A stretch of 64,000 nt of DNA from the NCBI GenBank assembly GCA_947467605.1, contig CANIII010000005.1:1-64000 (forward strand), read 5' to 3'. This document shows, piece after piece, positions 1 to 6,473 of this stretch (positions are counted from its first letter, which is position 1; each line of letters opens with the position of its first letter). The position numbers and the translations under genes are program-made. This stretch comes from Acidobacteriota bacterium. Lineage in GTDB: Bacteria; Acidobacteriota; Vicinamibacteria; Vicinamibacterales; SCN-69-37. The notes beneath the pieces were generated by a model. That model was not told where the DNA came from and made no database searches. It was given only the letters and a program-made list of their open reading frames with translations.

Positions 1-250
1 CCGACAGATCAGGAGCCTTGCCCATCGACGCGGGGTCGGTCCCGGAGCCTCCGGGAAATACGGATTCATCGACAAGACGAGCGCGATGGCCATCACGCCT
101 CAGTTCGGTTCAGCGAAATCGCGATGGTCTAGCAGCCGTTCGCGTCGGCGATGGGAAGACCGGGAAATACGGATTCGTGTGGCCACGTGGCAGCGTAGGT
201 CTTCGCGAATCTCCACGGCGTGGAGTCAACGAAGCTAGGAACGTGGTCAG
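1..250 (+). pseudogene. Decayed WG-repeat protein fragment
   Basis: Two WG-repeat-like motifs can be read in different frames. One starts at base 50 and reads SGKYGFIDK followed by ITPQFGSA. The other starts at base 150 and reads DGKTGKYGFV. The underlying DNA word ccgggaaatacggattc occurs at about 51 and 160. No single frame joins the two, so this is probably a degraded remnant of a WG-repeat gene (a family of unclear, possibly surface or conflict-related function) that enters from beyond the left edge. It lies outside the island described below. Bases 250-490 hold nothing I recognise. Confidence 0.4.
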
Positions 251-490
251 GAAGTCGTGCAGGCATGAGATCGGTTCCTCCGCACATTACGGAGTGTCGG
301 CGAGTGCCGTGACAGAGCGGGGCCTACGCTTCCTGTTCGCTCATGGCAGGGCGAGGGCACTCAGCATCGTCAGCTTCTACTGTGCGAATGTGTGCGAATA
401 GATCTGTTCCTAGCGCCTAAGGGGGTCCATTCCTGCTCACCTTCAGTTACACCTGCCCCCTGTAGCTCACTGCAGCATAAGTACTTACCA

Positions 491-548
491 AGCTTGAGGG
501 GCTGGCGGCCGCAAGGTCGTGGAGGTTCGAGTCCTCTTTTCCGCACCA
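491..548 (+). tRNA. 3' part of a tRNA-Leu gene; 5' half missing
   Basis: The sequence reads as a leucine tRNA from the anticodon loop onward. TTGAGGG (494-500) would be the loop with anticodon GAG. It is followed by the anticodon 3' stem GCTGG, a long class II variable arm (about 506-520), a T arm with loop TTCGAGT, the acceptor strand TTTCCGC, discriminator A and an encoded CCA (546-548). No partner for the acceptor (GCGGAAA-like) nor a D arm exists upstream in the window, so this copy is not a complete gene. It is best read as an attachment-site remnant left by integration. The anticodon assignment is tentative; the T arm, variable arm and CCA end are clear. Confidence 0.65.
532..548 (+). 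repeat. Left attachment core of the island (17 bp)
   Basis: The word tcctcttttccgcacca, which is the tRNA-Leu 3' end, recurs identically at 37325-37341. Flanking bases differ on both sides of each copy. This is the pattern expected for attL/attR produced by a tyrosine integrase that targets a tRNA 3' end. The two copies enclose about 36.8 kb of accessory genes including an integrase. Confidence 0.75.
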
Positions 549-559
549 AATACTCAAGA

Positions 560-581
560 GGCCCGGATTTCCGGGCCTTTT
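560..581 (+). terminator. Rho-independent terminator after the tRNA-Leu end
   Basis: Perfect 7-bp hairpin GGCCCGG / CCGGGCC with loop ATTT, followed by TTTT. It sits 11 bases after the CCA end, where a tRNA terminator is expected. Confidence 0.7.
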
Positions 582-601
582 CGCGTTTCAGGAGCTAAAC
601 A

Positions 602-618
602 GCTAACCGAACGCTAAC
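602..618 (+). promoter_or_regulatory. Paired GCTAAC sites at the left end of the island
   Basis: GCTAACCGAACGCTAAC contains two direct GCTAAC hexamers spaced exactly 11 bp apart (602 and 613). A weaker copy, GCTAAA, starts at 594. The same 11-bp pair occurs at the right end (37189-37205) and, inverted, at 30239-30255 before the RHH and integrase genes. Likely arm-type binding sites for integrase or excisionase, or an operator shared by an element-encoded regulator. Confidence 0.5.
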
Positions 619-684
619 CAGTCGTTCGGAATTGTCCGGCTCACGACGTTGAGTCAGGCGACTGCGGACTAGATAATCAGCGCC

Positions 685-2004
685 ATGCCACGCTATGACC
701 TCTTGCACTGGTCACAACGCGTCCGCGATCAGCAGGCACAGAACGCAGGTGCGGCGCCACAGGTGTCAGATCCACCAGTCCGTCAGACGGCGAAACAGCG
801 CACCGTTCGCCCAAAGCCGCCGAGGGATGAGGATGCCGAACACCTCTTGCGTCTCTGCCGCGACGGGCGATTGTTTGAGATTCAGGCCTGGGTCGCCGCT
901 GGCAGGCCGTTGACCGTCCCGTCTCATTACCGACAGACACCGCTGCGTGTCGCGGTCGATACCGGATTCCACAGCTTGGTCGAGTATTTGTTGCAGCACG
1001 AAACGACTCAGGCCGCGAAGGACGGCGTCGTGGAGCAGGCCTGGTGCAAGGGGCAGTACGACGTGATGCGGCTCGCCGTGCAGCACGGTGCGACCGTGAG
1101 TGCGGTTTCGTTCCAGGATGTGGTTGAGACGTGGGACCGAAGCCTCGCGGAGTTTTTTCTTGAACAGGGCGCAGATCCGATCACGAACAGCCCTTTCGCT
1201 CGTGCGTTCAAGCAGCGCATCAAGGGCGTCCTCGGAATCTTCCTCGACTGCAAGCGCGCGCGACCGGATCTCACCGATGGCCTGCAGGAGCAGGCGGACA
1301 TGGCGCTACGACAGGCCTGCACAGAGGATGATCTGAAGTGGGTGAGCTTACTCATGTGGCTCGGGGCGGACCCGCGCACCAAGGGCCTGGCGACTGACGA
1401 CCTTGACACTCCAGATGCGCAAAGCAACCCGGAGTATCAGCAATCAGGGCTGCAGATCGCGTGCGGGAGCAGAAATCCTGAAATTCTCAAGCGACTGAAA
1501 CCAGATCCTCACGTCGACGACCTGCGAGAACTCATGGCCGCCGTCAGATCGTTGGTCACGCCCCCCGAAACACTCGCGTATCTCGTGGCTCTCGGCGCCG
1601 AAGTCAACGACAAGGCGGACGGCGGTTCCACCGTTCTGGACACCTGCCTGCGCAACTTTGCGTGGGCAGAGAGCATCTTGGACGAGCCGTACCCCGCCTA
1701 TCGTCACGCCCCGGTTTCAGTGTCTCGCCTCGGGAAGTCGCTCGACGGTCTGCGTTTCTTGCTTGGGAAGGGCGCGCGCTGGACGCCGGATGAGCGGACG
1801 ATCGCCGATGCGAGGCGCGCACTATACCGTGTCGACGGTGAGGGGATCGCCACGGTCATGAACCTGCTCCGCACGCATGGCGCGTGCGATGAAGCGGTCC
1901 TCAAGGCTCTCGCGGGGACAGCAAAGATGCGTAGTCTCCTGGCAGCGGCGGACCGGTCTCGCGATGGTGCTCAGCGCCCCAAGAAGCCGTCGCGAACGCG
2001 CTGA
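685..2004 (+). CDS. Ankyrin-repeat-like protein
   Basis: A 439-residue protein without a signal peptide or membrane segment. After a basic, low-complexity N terminus (about 1-48), repeated helical units resemble degenerate ankyrin repeats: TPLRVAVDTGFHSLVEYLLQHE around residues 90-112, VMRLAVQHGATV, LAEFFLEQGADP, VSLLMWLGADPRT and LRFLLGKGARWT. The GA-D/T turns at about 33-residue spacing support this. Ankyrin proteins usually mediate protein contacts. It is the first gene inside the left attachment site and is transcribed toward the defence block, which runs the other way, so it is not part of that operon. Its 2005-2121 downstream gap separates the two convergent units. Role unknown; accessory or regulatory cargo is possible. 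Confidence 0.65.
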   Translation: MPRYDLLHWSQRVRDQQAQNAGAAPQVSDPPVRQTAKQRTVRPKPPRDEDAEHLLRLCRDGRLFEIQAWVAAGRPLTVPSHYRQTPLRVAVDTGFHSLVEYLLQHETTQAAKDGVVEQAWCKGQYDVMRLAVQHGATVSAVSFQDVVETWDRSLAEFFLEQGADPITNSPFARAFKQRIKGVLGIFLDCKRARPDLTDGLQEQADMALRQACTEDDLKWVSLLMWLGADPRTKGLATDDLDTPDAQSNPEYQQSGLQIACGSRNPEILKRLKPDPHVDDLRELMAAVRSLVTPPETLAYLVALGAEVNDKADGGSTVLDTCLRNFAWAESILDEPYPAYRHAPVSVSRLGKSLDGLRFLLGKGARWTPDERTIADARRALYRVDGEGIATVMNLLRTHGACDEAVLKALAGTAKMRSLLAAADRSRDGAQRPKKPSRTR

Positions 2005-2121
2005 CTGGGCTACTCAAAGCTGGGGACGTCGCAGTCACCTTTCACTCAGTCGCAGCCGGTTTGCTTCCTCACGCTTCTAGTAACGCATTCATGACACCTG
2101 AACAACTACGATGCGACCTGA

Positions 2122-2775
2122 TTAGGCAGAGCCTCTGGACACAGCTTCCACGAATGATCTAATCAAGGAAACGTCTTTCTGCCGTCCGCCTCCCGGCAGT
2201 TCGACGCCCGACTGGACATCCACCCCCCAGGGCCTGAACTCGCGCACTACAGATTCAACATTCTCAGGATTCAGCCCACCCGCGATGATGAAAGGGCGGT
2301 CGCCGGCCCCGGACAGGGCTTCACGAAGCTCGGCCGAATCAGCCCTCGCGCCCGTACCCCCGCGAATCGAACTATCAAAGAGCAGTAGGTCAACAGCCTC
2401 CCTCAGCTCAGCCGCGCGTTCCTTGCCAGCGGCCGAAGCCTCGACAACGCCTATGAGGCCGGGATTGCGGCCCAGCCCGTTCAGTTCGCGCCTTAGCGCG
2501 ATGACTTCTTTCGAAGTCCACAAGGCATGAAGTTGGAGATAGTCCCAGGCCACGAAACCCGACATGGCGACAACGATACTGATGTCCGTCTGCCGGGTTA
2601 CGAGCACTGACTTACATCCACCCCGAACGGCGTCAAGCACTTCAGCAATCTGCTGACGCTTGGGGCCGTCAGGCGGCTGCCAAATGCAGTGAAGGCCAAT
2701 CAATGCAACGCCATATCCGGCGCAGGATGCAGCTATCGATCTGTCTCGGACATCACAGATCTTCGTTGCTGTCAT
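2122..2775 (-). CDS. TrpF-like phosphoribosylanthranilate isomerase-family protein in a conflict cassette
   Basis: A 217-residue (beta/alpha)8-type protein with the hallmarks of TrpF: KIC at the N terminus (Cys7, the usual general base), DYLQLH (78-83), LLLFDS..GGTG (131-142, with Asp134 as the usual general acid), then AGGLNPENV and GVDVQSGVE near the C terminus. Both catalytic residues are therefore present. Authentic TrpF converts N-(5'-phosphoribosyl)anthranilate to the carboxyphenylamino-deoxyribulose phosphate in tryptophan synthesis. Here no other trp gene is nearby; it is the last gene of a minus-strand cassette with a PRTase-like and a HAD protein and overlaps the preceding gene by 4 bases. 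I infer it acts on a phosphoribosyl adduct made by the cassette rather than in tryptophan synthesis. The family call is firm and the pathway role is speculative. Confidence 0.7.
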   Translation of the reverse strand: MTATKICDVRDRSIAASCAGYGVALIGLHCIWQPPDGPKRQQIAEVLDAVRGGCKSVLVTRQTDISIVVAMSGFVAWDYLQLHALWTSKEVIALRRELNGLGRNPGLIGVVEASAAGKERAAELREAVDLLLFDSSIRGGTGARADSAELREALSGAGDRPFIIAGGLNPENVESVVREFRPWGVDVQSGVELPGGGRQKDVSLIRSFVEAVSRGSA

Positions 2776-3854
2776 AGCGGACGCCCAGTCTCGACAAGCT
2801 TAAAGCCCGCGATCCCAGCCAAGCCGAGCGAGTAGAGAGAGAGATACTGAAATCCGCTAACGTGGGCTATCTCAATCTCGCACTCAGGGTGGGCTTGCTG
2901 TAGCCCCTTGAGCATGAAATACGACGCAGCCGTAAACACTTTGGGCCCAAAGGGTGCAGCCAACAAGAACCGCTTCGTCACAGGGCGAGCCTTCGCGGCC
3001 GTATCGAGCCGAGTCATCTCCGCGTGCACCCAACTCGCCAGTCTTTCGAGCCCGTCAATAAACGAGAAGTAATAGAGAACTTCGATGCTCCTTTGCTCAA
3101 GCAGAAACTGATTCGCCCGCATGATCGCCAGCGCCGTGTGGTAGTCGTGTCCGCCAACCGCAACAAAAGCCGTCACTGAGCTTCTTACCCTTGACTGGAG
3201 TTCGTCATAGAGCAGCTTGCCCTCGTAGCCCTGAAGGCCTGGAAATACGAGAGCTGCAACATTGTCAGACTTCTTCCAATCGTGGACGGGCTTCCCAGAA
3301 AAGTAGCCCTCGACCGCACCCACATTCTGCGCATAGCGAAGCGCGGCGTATCGCTCAGGAGAAGAGTAGATAAAGTAGACGGACAGCTGATCCGCCCCAA
3401 TAGCCACCATCGCCCTCGCCACTGCGTCACACACAGACACCAGCACACGCTTCGGCATGCAAGAGATGTCGACCACAAGATTCAGCGGTTCTCCGCGGAA
3501 GGACTCGACGGACTCCATAAGAGCATCCGTGACTTTACGCTCGTTGAAGTCCATCGGGTAAGAGAACACACATCGCTCTGACGGGAACACAGCGAGCAGT
3601 GCTTCAATGCGCTCCAGATGTGAGGCCTTCAGCTCCTCAAGCAAGTCCACTCGACCAGTGACACCCTGCGGCCACAACAAGCACGTCCGGACCCGAGTGG
3701 TCTCCACGGACTCTGCAACGCACTTCCCCAAGAATCTCTCCAGAAAACCGATCGACCGTTCCTCATAGTTGGGAGTGGCCACTACGACTGTGGCCGGGGC
3801 TCCCGCACTGGGCACGAGATCCATCGGCTCGACTTCGACGAAATGGACAGCCAC
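2772..3854 (-). CDS. Unknown Rossmann-like protein of the PRTase/TrpF/HAD cassette
   Basis: A 360-residue soluble protein that I do not recognise as a named family. The N-terminal half alternates hydrophobic strands and helices: VVVATPNYEERS near residue 25, LLWPQG, and NLVVDISCMPKRVLVSV near residue 125. The last resembles the D-I-S strand-loop of Rossmann-like sensor or CARF-like domains. A second part (LLAAPFGPKVFTAASYFMLKGL, about 295-320) repeats a strand-turn-helix pattern. It overlaps the downstream TrpF-like gene by 4 bp and its start abuts the stop of the upstream PRTase-like gene, so all are probably translationally coupled. A ligand-sensing or nucleotide-binding role is only an inference. 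Confidence 0.55.
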   Translation of the reverse strand: MAVHFVEVEPMDLVPSAGAPATVVVATPNYEERSIGFLERFLGKCVAESVETTRVRTCLLWPQGVTGRVDLLEELKASHLERIEALLAVFPSERCVFSYPMDFNERKVTDALMESVESFRGEPLNLVVDISCMPKRVLVSVCDAVARAMVAIGADQLSVYFIYSSPERYAALRYAQNVGAVEGYFSGKPVHDWKKSDNVAALVFPGLQGYEGKLLYDELQSRVRSSVTAFVAVGGHDYHTALAIMRANQFLLEQRSIEVLYYFSFIDGLERLASWVHAEMTRLDTAAKARPVTKRFLLAAPFGPKVFTAASYFMLKGLQQAHPECEIEIAHVSGFQYLSLYSLGLAGIAGFKLVETGRPL

Positions 3855-4933
3855 TACTTCCCTCCCTGGAGCTTCTCAAGCACTTGAGGCGCCAAGTCAA
3901 TAGCGGTCTTAGCCAGGCTCTCCCCCCCGCCCTTTGCTTGAGTGGTTCTGGACATGATTCTCGGGAAAGGTCCTTCGTAAAATCCAGGCATGTCGTACCA
4001 GAGGATCGGCAATGAGTTGGTTGGGCAATTGGGAGTGACAATCGTCCAGCCGCCATTCTTAAATCCACAGGCCATGTTGTCGCCGCTCTTCTCAATCGTT
4101 GCTTTGAGGCGGACATCCTCGGCGAACCAGGTCTGGTCAGCGAGCCAATTCGATACGCGGACAACGCCGGCGAGCGTCGCCTGGCTATTGAACAACCCGC
4201 ACGTCGCGTTGCCCTCGACGACTCGGGACCGTCCATCAAAACGCAATGCAAAGTAGTTGAGCGATTCCGGCGAGAGAGCTTCCTCGGCAGTCGAGGTAAG
4301 AACCTGCGTCACGGGAACCAAGCGAGGCTCCCCTAGTGACCGGTAGGCAGATATCAAGCGCTGACACCGACTGAGATCAGACCGAACAGAAGTCCCACTC
4401 AAAACGTTGTCGGACAGCAGCAGCCAGTAGCGCTTGCTAAAAGCCAATCGAATCGCCCTGACGATCTCCTCCTCTGGCTCATTGGAACCAGCCACCAACC
4501 TCAGGTTGGTGGCAAGGTCCGTCACAGAGTTGAGTCGGGAGAAGCGATCAGTGTCTAGCCTTCCCTGAACACTGTTCTCATGCAGGAATGCAGGGATATT
4601 TCCTCCAGAGTCAACCTCCAGCAAATGAGACTGGTCGAAGAGCTCTGCCGTGGAAATTCGGAGTCCTCGCGCAACATACCTCGCCAGATATCCCCATGAC
4701 TCCCTGAGCAATGAGTCCGGAAGGTACATCACGTTGGCAAAGGCGACTAGAGCATACCGCTGTAGTTCTTCTGGTACGAATGAGAGACTTCTCCGTACAC
4801 GATCCGCCAGTAAGACGCCCTTTGCAGGCGCGTACGGCCAGCGCTCCTCCATCTGCTCAAGGAAGTGCAGTTTGGCTACAATGTCCTCTTCGTCAATGAA
4901 CTTGGAATCAACGTCCACACCGCCATAACGCAT
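3854..4933 (-). CDS. PRTase-like protein (possible PRTase-CE family)
   Basis: A 359-residue soluble protein. LLLSDNVLSGTSV at about residues 171-183 fits the PRPP-binding loop of the phosphoribosyltransferase fold (hydrophobic strand, acidic pair, small residues, T/S). A conserved-looking C-terminal stretch, CPTNSLPILWYDMPGFYEGPF (about 308-328), resembles proteins of the PRTase-like class recorded in prokaryotic conflict operons (PRTase-CE). Canonical PRTases have two acidic residues in the loop; here the pair is D-N, so catalysis may be altered. It lies between the HAD gene (9 bp gap) and the Rossmann-like gene (one-base overlap). Proposed role: transfer of a phosphoribosyl group onto an unknown acceptor, or binding of such a compound. 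Family assignment is from memory of motifs and not searched. Confidence 0.5.
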   Translation of the reverse strand: MRYGGVDVDSKFIDEEDIVAKLHFLEQMEERWPYAPAKGVLLADRVRRSLSFVPEELQRYALVAFANVMYLPDSLLRESWGYLARYVARGLRISTAELFDQSHLLEVDSGGNIPAFLHENSVQGRLDTDRFSRLNSVTDLATNLRLVAGSNEPEEEIVRAIRLAFSKRYWLLLSDNVLSGTSVRSDLSRCQRLISAYRSLGEPRLVPVTQVLTSTAEEALSPESLNYFALRFDGRSRVVEGNATCGLFNSQATLAGVVRVSNWLADQTWFAEDVRLKATIEKSGDNMACGFKNGGWTIVTPNCPTNSLPILWYDMPGFYEGPFPRIMSRTTQAKGGGESLAKTAIDLAPQVLEKLQGGK

Positions 4934-4942
4934 TGCGCACTC

Positions 4943-5791
4943 CTAGTCGAAGAGCCGCGGCTTCTGGTTTCCAATCAACCCAATCAACTCTCCGAAGTCG
5001 TCGATGACATAAGTTGGTGGTGACATCGATGCCTCCGCGTTTCGATCGGCGAGTCGCTCTTTTGCGGTCCATGGGGTAATGCGACGCAACGTATCGACAT
5101 TGCCTTCAGATGGTCGAGTGCCGTACCGCGCCCACACGTCTTTGACCCCCGCAGATTTCGCCGCCACAACATCCTTCGCGAGGCTATCCCCGACCATGAA
5201 CGTGTGGTGCTTGTTGAGGCTGAAATCAGACACCGCCCTCTCCACAACTTCTTTGTTTGGCTTGAGCTCGCTGCTTGAAAGTTGAACTCGAGCCTTAATG
5301 GAGGTCTTGACAGGGGGTCTGCCGACAAACCAGGGATCTTCATGCCACGTGTACAGCCCGTGAAAATACCGGGCAATACCGAGGCTTCTCAAGCGGTACA
5401 GGACCCAGCGTTCAAGGGCGTCGGAAAGGCCAATGACTACGATCTTCTCTTCTTTGGCCCATTCCAGAACCTCCAGCACGTGAGGGAAGAGGCGAAGATG
5501 CCGCTTGTAGTTAATGGAGAAGACTTTTTCGGCCAGCGAAGAAATGCGAATACGCTCCGCGTCTGTCACGTCGAGGTCTTTCCATAAAGCAAGCTCTTCA
5601 ACAGCTCGTGGGTACTCAACTGTCCCATGGAGTCTATAGATGTCGCGAAAATCATCGAGGACCTTGTCTTCGCTGACAGACAGATTTCTCTCAAGGACAT
5701 GCGTCATCGCTCGAAAACTCGGGAGGAAGGCATCCACCCAGCTATAGAGCGTGTTGTCCAGATCGAGAATCAGCCCACGGCGAAGCATCAA
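4943..5791 (-). CDS. HAD-superfamily phosphatase
   Basis: A 282-residue protein with all four HAD motifs: LDLDNTLY at residues 9-16 (nucleophile and acid aspartates), GLSDA near 122-126 (motif II), a lysine in LKPNKE near 177 (motif III) and MVGDSLAKD near 194-202 (motif IV). Motif spacing and the helical cap between motifs I and II fit a C1-cap, pyrimidine 5'-nucleotidase or phosphoglycolate-phosphatase-like enzyme. It lies 9 bp upstream of the PRTase-like gene and 7 bp downstream of an unknown gene. In this context it could remove the 5'-phosphate from a ribosylated intermediate. Catalytic residues look intact. Confidence 0.85.
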   Translation of the reverse strand: MMLRRGLILDLDNTLYSWVDAFLPSFRAMTHVLERNLSVSEDKVLDDFRDIYRLHGTVEYPRAVEELALWKDLDVTDAERIRISSLAEKVFSINYKRHLRLFPHVLEVLEWAKEEKIVVIGLSDALERWVLYRLRSLGIARYFHGLYTWHEDPWFVGRPPVKTSIKARVQLSSSELKPNKEVVERAVSDFSLNKHHTFMVGDSLAKDVVAAKSAGVKDVWARYGTRPSEGNVDTLRRITPWTAKERLADRNAEASMSPPTYVIDDFGELIGLIGNQKPRLFD

Positions 5792-5798
5792 CTGCCCC

Positions 5799-6353
5799 TT
5801 ACGGTCTCAGCCACACGACGTAGGGCTCGACCAATCTCGCCTTGAGCGCCAGCCTGGCTCGCGTCCCATCGACAGCGTGATTCGCGCGACGAACGAATGC
5901 CTTATTGACCCTGCTTCGAAGATGCTGACTGAGTGGGCGGCCATCATTTGCCCCGCCTACGACCACGAGGTCGTCGAGAAATAGATCCTGATCAACCAGT
6001 GTCAAATCCCGAGCCACGAACGCGAACTGAGCACCTTGGAGCTGAACCGGTCCGGCAAAAGGCTCGTAGGTCTTCCCGTCTCGAGAGAACTCAGACACAT
6101 GTCCGATACTCGAGCCATAGTCACTCTTCGTCTCAAGGAGCAACAAGTCAACCAGTTGCCCCAAGGCAACAGCATAAGCCATGAAGTCGATGACCCTTGG
6201 AGGTTGGCATAACGTTCCTGAGTATCCCCAATAGTGCACCCCGAGGCGAGATTCCTCCTCAGTCTTTGAGGCAACAATCTGCTCTAGAGACATACCGGAA
6301 TGCGGCCCGACCTTCATCACGATTCCGAGTTGTGGCAAATCAGTCGTCTTCAT
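5799..6353 (-). CDS. Unknown protein, first gene of the PRTase/TrpF/HAD cassette
   Basis: Read from the ATG at 6353 (MKTTDLPQLG...), giving about 184 residues. An upstream in-frame start at 6434 would add 27 residues rich in basic amino acids and closer to the end of brxL. The sequence contains GVHYWGYSGTLCQPP around residue 40 and FAFVARDLTLVDQDLFLDDLVVVGG in the middle. I cannot place it in a family. It begins 40-120 bp downstream of the brxL stop on the same strand and precedes the HAD gene by 7 bp, so it links the BREX operon to the cassette. Confidence 0.5.
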   Translation of the reverse strand: MKTTDLPQLGIVMKVGPHSGMSLEQIVASKTEEESRLGVHYWGYSGTLCQPPRVIDFMAYAVALGQLVDLLLLETKSDYGSSIGHVSEFSRDGKTYEPFAGPVQLQGAQFAFVARDLTLVDQDLFLDDLVVVGGANDGRPLSQHLRSRVNKAFVRRANHAVDGTRARLALKARLVEPYVVWLRP

Positions 6354-6473
6354 CGCGTCCCCGTTGTTGGCCACAAGCCTAGCTCCACTCCGGCCCTTTC
6401 GGGGGAGCAAAAAAGACGCATATCCCGCCGCCAACCTGGTCGCTGCCCATGAAACGAACAGACAGGGCCCAGG

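Noticed and set aside
392-548. A tmRNA gene suggested by a tag-like end (LTAA stop at about 466-480) before the tRNA-like end
   Set aside because: There is no GGTTTCGAC-type tmRNA start or acceptor partner upstream and an in-frame stop precedes the tag-like codons. The variable arm and anticodon arm fit a tRNA-Leu 3' half better.
2122-2775. A normal tryptophan-biosynthesis trpF
   Set aside because: No other trp genes nearby, and it is translationally coupled to PRTase-like and HAD genes inside an island. Its fold is TrpF-like, but the pathway role is unlikely.
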